Source of the DNA: Streptomyces sp. CB02414
GTDB taxonomy: Bacteria > Actinomycetota > Actinomycetes > Streptomycetales > Streptomycetaceae
Reading direction: 5' to 3'
DNA: 64,000 nt
Assembly (NCBI RefSeq): GCF_001905385.1
Contig: NZ_LIPF01000001.1
Coordinates: 1,106,765-1,170,764, forward strand
A model generated the notes under the pieces. The model worked only from the letters and a program-made list of their open reading frames with translations, was not told where the DNA came from and searched no databases. Shown piece after piece: positions 18,568-26,723 of the stretch (the first letter of the stretch is position 1; each line of letters begins with the position of its first letter). Both the position numbers and the translations under genes were made by a program.

Positions 18568-19217
18568 TGAAGTGGGACTGGAGCGCGGTCTCCGACTTCA
18601 TGCCGCACTTCTGGGACGGTCTGCTGGTCACCCTGCAGATCCTGGTCCTGGGGTCGGCGGTGTCGTTCGCCCTCGGACTGGTGTGGGCGCTGCTGATGCG
18701 GGTGCCGTCCCGCTTCGTGACCTGGCCCGTCGGGGTGGTCACCGAGTTCGTGCGCAACACCCCGCTGCTGGTGCAGCTGTTCTTCCTCTTCTACGTGCTG
18801 CCCGAGTGGGGGGTGACCGCCTCGGCGCTCACCACCGGTGTGATCGCCATCGGCCTGCACTACTCGACGTACACGATGCAGGTCTACCGGGCCGGCATCG
18901 AGGCGGTGCCGGTCGGCCAGTGGGAGGCCGCGACGGCGCTGAACCTGCCGGTGGGGCGGACCTGGACGGCCGTGATCCTGCCGCAGGCGATCCGCCGTGT
19001 GGTGCCCGCCCTCGGCAACTACGTGATCTCCATGCTGAAGGACACGCCGCTGCTGATGGCGATCACGGTGCTGGAGATGCTCGGCGAGGCGCGGCTGTTC
19101 TCGCAGCAGAACTTCCAGTTCACCGAGCCCCTGACGGTGATCGGCGTGGCCTTCATCGTCATCTCCTACCTGGCCTCCCTTGCCCTGCGAGCCCTGGAGC
19201 GACGCCTTGCCCACTGA
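18567..19217 (+). CDS. ehuD: Ectoine/amino-acid ABC transporter permease
   Basis: 216 aa, second HisM/GlnP-type permease. Its conserved coupling loop reads QWEAATALNLPVGRTWTAVI, and a typical first segment is GLLVTLQILVLGSAVSFALG. It starts at ATG 18567, overlapping the previous stop as TGATG. Two different permeases imply a heterodimeric channel. Its end overlaps the ATPase gene by about 11 nt. Confidence 0.85.
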   Translation: MKWDWSAVSDFMPHFWDGLLVTLQILVLGSAVSFALGLVWALLMRVPSRFVTWPVGVVTEFVRNTPLLVQLFFLFYVLPEWGVTASALTTGVIAIGLHYSTYTMQVYRAGIEAVPVGQWEAATALNLPVGRTWTAVILPQAIRRVVPALGNYVISMLKDTPLLMAITVLEMLGEARLFSQQNFQFTEPLTVIGVAFIVISYLASLALRALERRLAH

Positions 19218-19992
19218 CACTCTCCCCAACCCCGAGAAGAGCCCCGAGCGCAGCTCCGGCGAGCTGATACGCCTGGAGCAGGTCACCAAGCGGTTCGGGG
19301 AGAACACCGTCCTCGACCACCTGGACTTCTCCGTCGACGCCGGCAAGCACGTCACCCTGATCGGCCCCTCCGGGTCGGGCAAGACGACGATCCTGCGGCT
19401 GCTGATGACGCTCCTCAAGCCCGACGAGGGCACGATCACCGTGGACGGGCAGAAGCTCTTCCCGGCGACCGAGAAGGAGCGGCGCGAGGTCCGCAAGCAG
19501 ATCGGGATGGTGTTCCAGCAGTTCAACCTGTTCCCGAACATGAGCGTCCTGCGCAACATCACCGAGGCGCCGGTCACGGTCCTCGGGATGTCCAAGGACG
19601 AGGCGGTCGAGCGGGCCAAGGGGCTGCTCGACATGGTGGGCCTGGCCGACAAGTGCGACGCGCGTCCCGCCCAGCTCTCCGGCGGCCAGCAGCAGCGCGT
19701 GGCGATCGCCCGGGCACTGGCGATGCGCCCGAAGGTGCTCCTCCTCGACGAGGTGACCTCGGCGCTCGACCCCGAGCTGGTCGCGGGCGTCCTCGACCTG
19801 CTGCGGGACATCGCCCGCACCACGGACATCACCATGCTGTGCGTGACCCACGAGATGAACTTCGCCCGCGACATCTCGGACCAGGTCCTGATGTTCGACT
19901 CGGGCCGGGTCATCGAGGCCGGTCCGCCGGAGAAGATCTTCAGCGAGCCGGAGCACGACCGGACACGGGAGTTCCTCAGCGCGGTGCTGTGA
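19207..19992 (+). CDS. ehuA: Ectoine/amino-acid ABC transporter ATP-binding protein
   Basis: 261 aa from TTG 19207, chosen because GGAG lies 7 nt upstream and because it keeps a short head before LIRLEQVTKRFGENTVL. All ABC motifs are intact: Walker A IGPSGSGKTT, Q-loop VFQQFNLFPN, signature LSGGQQQRVAIARALA, Walker B VLLLDEVTSALDP and H-loop CVTHEMNFA. It energises import through the EhuC/EhuD pair. It is the last gene of the operon; a 15-bp stem terminator follows at 20008. Confidence 0.9.
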   Translation: MPTDTLPNPEKSPERSSGELIRLEQVTKRFGENTVLDHLDFSVDAGKHVTLIGPSGSGKTTILRLLMTLLKPDEGTITVDGQKLFPATEKERREVRKQIGMVFQQFNLFPNMSVLRNITEAPVTVLGMSKDEAVERAKGLLDMVGLADKCDARPAQLSGGQQQRVAIARALAMRPKVLLLDEVTSALDPELVAGVLDLLRDIARTTDITMLCVTHEMNFARDISDQVLMFDSGRVIEAGPPEKIFSEPEHDRTREFLSAVL

Positions 19993-20007
19993 CGCCCTGA
20001 TGGCACG

Positions 20008-20052
20008 GCGGCGTGCCCCAACACCCGAGGTCGGGACGTTGGGGCACGCCGC
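20008..20052 (+). terminator. Terminator of the ehuBCDA-like operon
   Basis: GCGGCGTGCCCCAAC pairs perfectly with GTTGGGGCACGCCGC across a 15-nt loop, 15 bp after the ehuA stop. Confidence 0.8.
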
Positions 20053-20288
20053 TGGCATATACCAGCGGGCCAGCGCCGCAGACCAGGGCGGCGGAACTTC
20101 CCCAACACCCCCTCACACCAGCCCTTTTGGCGGCTATCGTGAAAGGGATCCGCTGTCCGGTCGGGGGCACAGGCAGGGACAGGGGCAGGGGCCTACCAGC
20201 GAAGCGCAGGGGGAGACCACCGTGGCGCTGCAGCACAAGCCGACCGCGCCGCACCACTCGGCCCAGGACGCCCTGCGCCCTGGAGACG

Positions 20289-20978
20289 GTGGCGCGGCAC
20301 ACCACCGGGGTCACCGACTCCGAGATCGCCCGGCAGACCGGCCTGGACCGGGAGCGGCTGGTCCCCCTCCTGCGCATGCTGCGCCGCGAGGGCTACGTCG
20401 AGCAGAGCGCCGACGGGGCGTACGTCACCGGGGAGGCGCTGGCCCTCCTGGGCTCGGCCCACGGCCGCGAGGAGGCCCTGCGCGAGCAGCTCCAGCACAC
20501 CCTGGACCGGCTGCGCGACTCGGTGGGCGCGGCCGTCTACATCAGCCGGTACGTGGACGGCGAGGTCAGCGTCACCCAGTACGCGGACAGCCCGGCCACG
20601 CCCAAGGTGAACGAGTGGGTGGACTTCCGAGTCTCGGCGCACGCCACCGCGGTCGGCAAGAGCCTGCTGACCCAGCTGGACCACGCGGGCCGCCGCGACC
20701 ACCTGGCCCGGCACAAGATGGCCCGCCTGACCTCGCGCACCATCACCAGCGACCGCCTGCTGCTGTCCCGGCTGGAGTCCCAGCCGCCCACCGTGCCCGT
20801 CCTCGACCTCCAGGAGTACGCGGTGGGCACGGTCTGCGCGGCCGTGCCGATCACGGCCGGTTCCGCCGTGGGCTGTCTCGCGCTGTCCCTGCCCATCGAG
20901 CACGCCCACCGGCTGCGGCGGGCCGCCGACGAGCTGAACCGGAGCGCGGCACCGGTGCTGCTGTCGCTGGCGATCTAG
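20289..20978 (+). CDS. IclR family regulator with an apparent N-terminal frameshift
   Basis: The intact frame encodes a winged helix (TDSEIARQTGLDRERLVPLL, RREGYVEQSADGAYVTG) and an IclR ligand-binding domain (VSAHATAVGKSLLTQLD, GTVCAAVPITAGSAVGCLAL). The natural-looking start is GTG 20222 with a GGGGGAG site and a head VALQHKPTAPHHSAQDALR, but that frame is not the frame of the domain. Two bases appear to be missing near 20274-20282, where CGCGCC would be expected and CGCC is found. GTG 20289, after GGAG, could restart translation and lose only the head. IclR proteins often regulate adjacent transport operons such as ehuBCDA. It could be a real mutation or an assembly error. Confidence 0.7.
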   Translation: MARHTTGVTDSEIARQTGLDRERLVPLLRMLRREGYVEQSADGAYVTGEALALLGSAHGREEALREQLQHTLDRLRDSVGAAVYISRYVDGEVSVTQYADSPATPKVNEWVDFRVSAHATAVGKSLLTQLDHAGRRDHLARHKMARLTSRTITSDRLLLSRLESQPPTVPVLDLQEYAVGTVCAAVPITAGSAVGCLALSLPIEHAHRLRRAADELNRSAAPVLLSLAI

Positions 20979-21041
20979 TATCTGTCCGGCCCTGGGACCC
21001 GGCTCACACCCCGGTGGTCACGAGCACCCCCGGGGACCGGG

Positions 21042-21047
21042 TAGTAT
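21042..21047 (+). promoter_or_regulatory. Candidate -10 element of tRNA-Lys copy 2
   Basis: TAGTAT in the context GGGTAGTATTTTTC lies about 43 bp before the tRNA. Its T-run is unusual in this GC-rich DNA. A matching TAGAGT lies 16-21 bp before copy 3 (24346-24351). No convincing -35 element was seen at standard spacing. Confidence 0.4.
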
Positions 21048-21089
21048 TTTTCTCGTCGCCGGCCGCGGGAAGCGGACGGCGGGAGTCAT

Positions 21090-21163
21090 GCGCCGCTAGC
21101 TCAGTTGGTTAGAGCAGCTGACTCTTAATCAGCGGGTCCGGGGTTCGAGTCCCTGGCGGCGCA
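21090..21163 (+). tRNA. tRNA-Lys (anticodon CUU), copy 2
   Basis: Identical over all 74 nt to the copies at 8828 (minus) and 24367. Acceptor GCGCCGC/GCGGCGC, anticodon CTT in loop CTCTTAA, discriminator A. A strong hairpin terminator starts 7 nt downstream. Confidence 0.96.
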
Positions 21164-21169
21164 CAGCAT

Positions 21170-21201
21170 GAAGGCCCCCTCGCCCAGGCGAGGGGGCCTT
21201 C
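21170..21201 (+). terminator. Terminator after tRNA-Lys copy 2
   Basis: GAAGGCCCCCTCGCC pairs with GGCGAGGGGGCCTTC (15 bp) across a 2-nt loop. It also lies 24 bp beyond the end of the minus-strand LPMO gene and could serve both directions. Confidence 0.85.
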
Positions 21202-21224
21202 GCGCGTTGCCGGGCCGGCCCCGG

Positions 21225-21830
21225 TCAGAAGGTCACGTCCGAGCACGCGTAGAACGCGTTGCCCGTGTCGGCGACCGTCCACACCGCGAGGATCACGTGG
21301 TGCCCGCTCAGCCCGGACGGCAGCCTGCCGGTGTGGGAGAGCGTGGCCGGCGGCTGCTTGCCGCCGTAGGGCACCGTGAAGAACGGGGTGAGGTTGAGGT
21401 CGGACCGGGACAGGTTGTGGTTCTGGTTCCAGCCCGGCTTGGTGACGTAGTACCGGAAGTCGGTCGTGGCGTGCCGGGCGGTGAACTGCCAGCGGAAGGT
21501 GTAGCTCTGTCCGCCGTTCACCCTGGTGGTCGGCCACGCCTGTCCGTTCGGCGTCTTCGGGCTGTCGAGCTGGGAGAACCGGCCGTTGTTCGCGGAACAG
21601 ATCCGGCCGTCGGCCGGTCCGCCCGCCGGGAAGCCCTTGGGCCCCTCGACGCTCTGCGGTTCCCACTGGATGGCGCCGCAGTTGCTGACGCCGCCGTTCT
21701 GGCAGAGCTTCTGCCGGCTGACCGGCAGGTCGGTGTAGCCGTGGCCGCTGGCGCCGCCGGACGAGAGCACGAGGGCTCCGGTGGTCGCCATGCCCACCGC
21801 GGCGGCATACAACTTGGTCCTTGTGCGCAT
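21225..21830 (-). CDS. lpmP: Secreted AA10 lytic polysaccharide monooxygenase, LpmP-like
   Basis: 201 aa. A signal peptide (MRTRTKLYAAAVGMATTGAL) is cut at SGGASG-HGY, leaving His30 as the new N-terminus. That histidine and the one in GLSGHHVILAVW form the copper histidine brace; ACSDVTF closes the domain. It is a single-domain AA10 enzyme (formerly chitin-binding protein) with no extra carbohydrate-binding module. From memory, an AA10 enzyme named LpmP from the same S. coelicolor locus cooperates with CslA/GlxA in making a cell-wall-associated glycan, so the symbol is given by context. The start is ATG 21830. Confidence 0.87.
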   Translation of the reverse strand: MRTRTKLYAAAVGMATTGALVLSSGGASGHGYTDLPVSRQKLCQNGGVSNCGAIQWEPQSVEGPKGFPAGGPADGRICSANNGRFSQLDSPKTPNGQAWPTTRVNGGQSYTFRWQFTARHATTDFRYYVTKPGWNQNHNLSRSDLNLTPFFTVPYGGKQPPATLSHTGRLPSGLSGHHVILAVWTVADTGNAFYACSDVTF

Positions 21831-21958
21831 GCTGCTGCTCCTGTGACGTGGGGGAGGTTCAGTGAGCCGTGCAGGTCTAGACCAAGTCTCAGATTATTGC
21901 CGTTAGTTGAACATGTCCATACCAATTACGGAACCCGGCCCCGGGCCCTGCGGGCGCC

Positions 21959-23089
21959 TCAGTCCCCCGCCTCCCCCCGCCCGGCGCAGAACGCCACCGT
22001 CAGGTCCTTCACCAGCACCTTGCGCTCGTAGTCGTCGAGTTCGACCAGCCCGCGCATGGTCAGCCGGGTCACCGTGTCCTCCACCGAGTCCACGACCGAG
22101 GTGAGCACGCTGGCCCGCTGGGCCGCGTCCAGCGCGGCGAGCCGGCGCCGGTGCATCGCGGCGGCGACCTCGGGGGCGTACTCCGCCCGGACCGGCCGCA
22201 CCGAGAACACCTCCAGGCCGACCGGCGCCGCGTCCGCCGCGACCAGCCGGGTCAGCGTCTCGCCCGCCACGTCGGCCGAGCTGCGGACCGTGCCGAGCGG
22301 CTCCACCGGGACGCGGGCCAGCGCCGCCTCGACGCACTCGCGCAGATACGCCTCGTGGTCCTCGACGCCCAGCGTGGCCTTCGCGGTGTCCCGCACCCGC
22401 CACACCACCAGCGTCACCGCCCTCAGCGCCACCCCGTTGGCGTCGGCCGCGGGCATCGGCTCGCTGCGCCAGTGCCGCAGCCGCACGTCCACCCGGCGGC
22501 GCAGCAGCAGCGGGTTGACCCACATCAGACCGGTGCGCCGCACCGTCCCCCGGTAACGGCCGAACAGACCGAGCACCCAGGCCCGCCCGGTCCGCCCCCG
22601 GGCCAGCCCGCCGAACCCGAACAGCCCCAGCGCCCCGGCGGCCGCGTACGCCGCCCACTGCGCGGGCCCGAGCCCGGCACCGGCGTGCGCCGGCAGCCCC
22701 AGCGCCTGGGCTGCGAGCGGCGGCACCAGCCCCGCCCACCAGGAGGTGACCGCGCAGCCCGCCGCTCCGCAGGCACCGGCGGCCACGCCCGCCGCGCCGG
22801 GCAGCACCCGCGCCGGACGCTCCGTCAGCTCCGGGTCGGTCCGCACCGCCGGCACCGTGCGCGCGGCGACCTGGCGGCGGGTGCGGGGCTGCTCTCCCGT
22901 GCCCTGCCGGCGGCCGACGACCGCGGGCCGCAGGGGCACCGGCGCCGGGGCGGGATCGTCGCGGAAGAGGAGGTGGACGGGGATCTCGGTGGTGGCCTCG
23001 TTGTGGATGAGCCGGACGGACCGCTGACCGGTCTCCGCCGGGCCGCCACGGCCGCCCGTGTCCGGGTTCGTGGAAGAGGTCGTACTCAT
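21959..23089 (-). CDS. SPFH (band 7) domain membrane protein
   Basis: 376 aa from ATG 23089. A variable cytoplasmic head with PVHLLFRDDPAPAPVPLRPA precedes two hydrophobic segments near 110-170 (LGLPAHAGAGLGPAQWAAYA). The SPFH core includes LMWVNPLLLRRRVDVRLRHW, AKATLGVEDHEAYLRECVEA, and GLEVFSVRPVRAEYAPEVAA, followed by a helical tail. SPFH proteins form flotillin/stomatin-like membrane scaffolds. It sits between the LPMO and the secreted peptidoglycan-binding protein, all on the minus strand, so a cell-envelope role at hyphal tips is plausible but inferred. Confidence 0.85.
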   Translation of the reverse strand: MSTTSSTNPDTGGRGGPAETGQRSVRLIHNEATTEIPVHLLFRDDPAPAPVPLRPAVVGRRQGTGEQPRTRRQVAARTVPAVRTDPELTERPARVLPGAAGVAAGACGAAGCAVTSWWAGLVPPLAAQALGLPAHAGAGLGPAQWAAYAAAGALGLFGFGGLARGRTGRAWVLGLFGRYRGTVRRTGLMWVNPLLLRRRVDVRLRHWRSEPMPAADANGVALRAVTLVVWRVRDTAKATLGVEDHEAYLRECVEAALARVPVEPLGTVRSSADVAGETLTRLVAADAAPVGLEVFSVRPVRAEYAPEVAAAMHRRRLAALDAAQRASVLTSVVDSVEDTVTRLTMRGLVELDDYERKVLVKDLTVAFCAGRGEAGD

Positions 23090-23147
23090 GCGTGCTCCAG
23101 CCTCCGCGCCAGATGCGTCATGAACGGGTGATCACCGCGGCGGGCGG

Positions 23148-24170
23148 TCAGGAGAAGAGCCGCCGCCAGGTCTCCGGGCCCGGGTAGCCGTCCGCCGCGC
23201 CCCCGCGCCAGCCCTGGGCGCGCTGGAAGGCCTCGACGCCCCGCCGGTCCGCCTCGCCCCAGCGCGGACCCGGCCCGGTCGCGTAGTGGGTGCCGAATCC
23301 CTTCTTCACCAGCTGCCTGCCCAGCCGGGTGACGTACGGGTTCTCCGCGCCCGGCCGGAACATCGCCCGCCCCGGGTATCCGGCCACGCCGTGCGAGGCG
23401 GGGACCGGTACCTGCGCCTCGGCCCCGGCGGTGGCCGCGGTGACCCCCTTGTAGCGGTACGGCAGGTACTTGGCCGAGTCGCTCCAGTAGGCGTAGGGCG
23501 TGGACTGCTTCCGGGTGTGCGGCGGGGTCTGCTCGTAGGCGAGGTACGAGGTGTGCGTGGAGTCCGTCCAGCCGCCGAAGATCACCACGTGGGAGCCCTT
23601 CTGGGGGTCGGCCGCGTTGTGGAAGAGCAGGATGTCGCCGGGCTGGAGTTCCTCCTTGGTGATGCGGTCGGCGAAGGTGCCGAGGCTGCCGGTCCATTCG
23701 TTGGTGGGCAGTTTCCAGGCCATCGAGACATAGCCCGAGCAGTCCTGCCGGTAACCGTCGGACCAGTAGGCGGTCATGCTGTAGGGCACCTTCGCGGTGA
23801 CCCAGGTCTGGGCCCGTTCGATGATCTCCGTACGGGTGATCGCGGCCGGGGCCGTGCCCGCCGGGGGCACCGACGGCAGTCCGGCCGGGCCGTGCAGCGG
23901 CGCCCGCGGCCCCTGCGGGGTGTCGGGCACGTCGTCCGCCGCGACGCCGGGCCGGTGGGCCGCGTGGGCGGCGGCCGGGACCGCCGCCCAGGCGCCCGTG
24001 CCGAGTGCGGAGGCCGCGGCGGTGGCCACGATCAGCGCACGGCGGGCCGCCGGATGGGCGCCGGCGCGGCCGGTCCGGGAGTGCGGCAGGACCCGGTGCC
24101 AGTGACGGCAGCCGGCACAGTCGCAGTCGTCCGCGGGATCGAATTCCTCGAACACGGGAGCAGTCTCCAT
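23148..24170 (-). CDS. Membrane-anchored amidase-like protein with peptidoglycan-binding domain
   Basis: 340 aa. A cytoplasmic head with Cys/His residues (DPADDCDCAGCRHWHRVLPH) precedes one membrane segment (ALIVATAAASALGTGAWAAV). The extracellular part has an NlpC/P60- or CHAP-like fold: YRQDCSGYVSMAWKLPTNEW supplies the Cys, and LLFHNAADPQKGSHVVIFGG supplies a His. The C-terminus (GLGRQLVKKGFGTHYATG to YPGPETWRRLF, in parts) matches a PG_binding_1-type repeat. The CxxC..H head might bind zinc. Muralytic activity near the CslA/GlxA site would fit wall remodelling at the tip. The start is ATG 24170. Confidence 0.75.
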   Translation of the reverse strand: METAPVFEEFDPADDCDCAGCRHWHRVLPHSRTGRAGAHPAARRALIVATAAASALGTGAWAAVPAAAHAAHRPGVAADDVPDTPQGPRAPLHGPAGLPSVPPAGTAPAAITRTEIIERAQTWVTAKVPYSMTAYWSDGYRQDCSGYVSMAWKLPTNEWTGSLGTFADRITKEELQPGDILLFHNAADPQKGSHVVIFGGWTDSTHTSYLAYEQTPPHTRKQSTPYAYWSDSAKYLPYRYKGVTAATAGAEAQVPVPASHGVAGYPGRAMFRPGAENPYVTRLGRQLVKKGFGTHYATGPGPRWGEADRRGVEAFQRAQGWRGGAADGYPGPETWRRLFS

Positions 24171-24366
24171 GCGATTCCCTCACACTCCCGGCGAAAATGT
24201 CCGCGAAGGTACACATCGGTACATGCCGGACAGTTTCTCAACTGTCCTCCTCGCGCGCATGCTGACGGTCCGAATGATGTACACGGGCGCCGGGGCGCTC
24301 ACGCCGGGGCCCTTCGGGCGGTCCGGAGCACCGGCCGGCATCGGGTAGAGTTGTGCAGGTCAGCAG

Positions 24367-24440
24367 GCGCCGCTAGCTCAGTTGGTTAGAGCAGCTGACT
24401 CTTAATCAGCGGGTCCGGGGTTCGAGTCCCTGGCGGCGCA
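24367..24440 (+). tRNA. tRNA-Lys (anticodon CUU), copy 3
   Basis: Third identical copy of the 74-nt tRNA-Lys. A TAGAGT -10-like element lies 16 bp upstream and a perfect 15-bp stem terminator follows. Confidence 0.96.
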
Positions 24441-24447
24441 CAGACGA

Positions 24448-24482
24448 CCGAAGGCCCCCCGCAGCACGCGGGGGGCCTTCGG
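24448..24482 (+). terminator. Terminator after tRNA-Lys copy 3
   Basis: CCGAAGGCCCCCCGC pairs perfectly with GCGGGGGGCCTTCGG across a 5-nt loop, 7 nt after the tRNA. Confidence 0.85.
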
Positions 24483-24731
24483 CGTACCCGGCCTCCGGGC
24501 ATCTTGCGATCATGGTGAACACCGTAGAACCCTGGTCCGGTTGGGGGGCCGGGTGCCGAGGGAATGCCGAGGGGGGCATCATGCAACCGGGGGTCGCTGT
24601 TCCATGTCTATAAGGTGTGGATGCCGTGGTGACCGCAACCCACCACTGTTACGTCCGTGAAGGTCGAGGGGGACCCGAGCGGGCGATGGAAGCGACGAAA
24701 CACGCGTGACGCGCGTGTGGGGGGATGACTC

Positions 24732-26723
24732 ATGACGTCGACGCCGACGGGCGCCGGGCAGGACCACGACCCGTCCCAGACCACGCAGCTCAGGGTGCCT
24801 GCGCATCGGAACTGGAACACCGGCTCTTTCCGCCGGATAAAAAAGGCCCTGCCGAGGTACGACTACGAGCACTACAGCCGGCTCGCGGGGCCCCTCACCC
24901 AGCCGGACCCGCACAAACCGTACAAGGTCCAGTACCGCTCGCTGATCTCGCAGGAGCCGCACCGCATCCGGGTCGCCCTGATGCTGGCCGCCGCCCCGCT
25001 GCTGTCGGTGGTGCTGCTGGTCTGGCTGCTCCAGCCCACGCACTGGACCGAGCGCGACTACCCGGCCTTCGACTGGCTGCCCACGCTCGACATTGTGATG
25101 CTGGTGTCGATCGGCCTGATCGAGCTGTTCCGCTGCCTGAACGTGCTGTCGAACGCGCACGCGACCCTGGTCGCCCGGGACCCGATCCCGGTGGTGCCCG
25201 AGACCGGCACCCGCGTCGCCTTCCTCACCTCCTTCGTGCCCGGCAAGGAGCCGCTGGAGATGGTGACGAAGACCCTGGAGGCGGCCGTCAAGATCCGCCA
25301 CCGCGGTCTGATGCACGTCTGGCTCCTCGACGAGGGCGACGACCCCGAGGTGAAGGCGGTCTGCGAGCGCCTGGGCGTGCACCACTTCTCCCGCAAGGGC
25401 GTCGCGAAGTGGAACATGCCCAAGGGCCCGCACCGCGCCAAGACCAAGCACGGCAACTACAACGCCTGGCTGGACGCGCACGGCGACGACTACGACTTCT
25501 TCGCCTCCGTCGACACCGACCACGTGCCGCTGCCGAACTACCTGGAGCGGATGCTCGGCTTCTTCCGCGACCCGGACGTCGGCTTCGTCATCGGCCCGCA
25601 GGTCTACGGCAACTACGACAACCCGATCACCAAGGCCGCCGAGTCCCAGCAGTTCCTCTTCCACGCCCTGATCCAGCGCGCCGGCAACCGCTACGGCTCC
25701 CCTATGTTCGTGGGCACGTCGAACGCGGTGCGCATCAAGGCGCTCAAGCAGATCGGCGGTCTGTACGACTCGATCACCGAGGACATGGCGACCGGCTTCG
25801 AGATCCACCGCCACAAGAACCCGGCCACCGGCCGCAAGTGGCGCTCGGTCTACACCCCGGACGTACTCGCCGTCGGCGAGGGCCCGAACGCCTGGACGGA
25901 CTTCTTCACCCAGCAGATGCGCTGGTCCCGGGGGACCTACGAGACGATCCTCAAGCAGTACTGGAAGGGCTGGTACTCGCTCCCGCCGAGCAAGCTCTTC
26001 AACTACACGATGATGATCATCTTCTACCCGATGTCGGCCCTGAACTGGATCCTGGCGGCGATCAGCTGCGCCCTGTTCCTGGGCCTGGGCGCCTCGGGCG
26101 TCAACATCGACCCGGCCGTCTGGCTGATGCTCTACGGCAACGCCTCCGCGCTCCAGATCGGCCTGTACGTCTGGAACCGCCGCCACAACGTCTCGCCGCA
26201 CGAGCCGGAGGGTTCCGGCGGTGTGGCCGGCATGGTGATGTCCGCGCTGTCCGCGCCGCTGTACGCGAAGGCGCTCATTGACTCGATGCTGCGCCGCAAG
26301 AGCAAGTTCGTGGTGACCCCGAAGGGCGACTCGGCCAGCCCGGACACCCTGTTCGGCACCTTCCGGTACCACTGGTACTTCATCGTGATCTTCGGCGCCT
26401 CGATCACCGCCGGTTTCGTCTTCGGCCACGCGCACCCCGCGATGATCATCTGGGCGACGTTCGCGCTGCTGATCACCGCCTCGCCTATGTTCGCGTGGCG
26501 CCACGAACTCCGGAAGGCGAAGAAGCAACCGCCGGTCGTGGCGGCGGAGCCCGAGCCCCGGGTTCCGTCGCAGCAGCCGGCGCCGGAGCAGGCGTACGCG
26601 CCGCACGCACCGCATGCCTCGCACGCGCCGCAGCAGAAGCCCAGCTGGGCAGCCTCCGCCGACGGGGGCAACGACCAGACCATGCAGATCGCCCTTGGTG
26701 GACTTGGGGGACGTAAGGAATGA
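24732..26723 (+). CDS. cslA: Cellulose-synthase-like glycosyltransferase CslA
   Basis: 663 aa, GT2 family. Membrane segments flank a large cytosolic catalytic domain: two early ones (VALMLAAAPLLSVVLLVWLL and the next) and several after 410. Catalytic landmarks are present in order: WLLDEGDDPEV, FASVDTDHVPLPN (DxD), SITEDMATGFEIH (TED) and FFTQQMRWSRGTY (QxxRW). The Pro/Ala/His-rich tail (APEQAYAPHAPHASHAPQ) is cytoplasmic. CslA makes a beta-glucan at hyphal tips in S. coelicolor and needs the downstream GlxA. ATG 24732 follows GGGGG; the 3' end overlaps glxA by 4 nt. Confidence 0.95.
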   Translation: MTSTPTGAGQDHDPSQTTQLRVPAHRNWNTGSFRRIKKALPRYDYEHYSRLAGPLTQPDPHKPYKVQYRSLISQEPHRIRVALMLAAAPLLSVVLLVWLLQPTHWTERDYPAFDWLPTLDIVMLVSIGLIELFRCLNVLSNAHATLVARDPIPVVPETGTRVAFLTSFVPGKEPLEMVTKTLEAAVKIRHRGLMHVWLLDEGDDPEVKAVCERLGVHHFSRKGVAKWNMPKGPHRAKTKHGNYNAWLDAHGDDYDFFASVDTDHVPLPNYLERMLGFFRDPDVGFVIGPQVYGNYDNPITKAAESQQFLFHALIQRAGNRYGSPMFVGTSNAVRIKALKQIGGLYDSITEDMATGFEIHRHKNPATGRKWRSVYTPDVLAVGEGPNAWTDFFTQQMRWSRGTYETILKQYWKGWYSLPPSKLFNYTMMIIFYPMSALNWILAAISCALFLGLGASGVNIDPAVWLMLYGNASALQIGLYVWNRRHNVSPHEPEGSGGVAGMVMSALSAPLYAKALIDSMLRRKSKFVVTPKGDSASPDTLFGTFRYHWYFIVIFGASITAGFVFGHAHPAMIIWATFALLITASPMFAWRHELRKAKKQPPVVAAEPEPRVPSQQPAPEQAYAPHAPHASHAPQQKPSWAASADGGNDQTMQIALGGLGGRKE

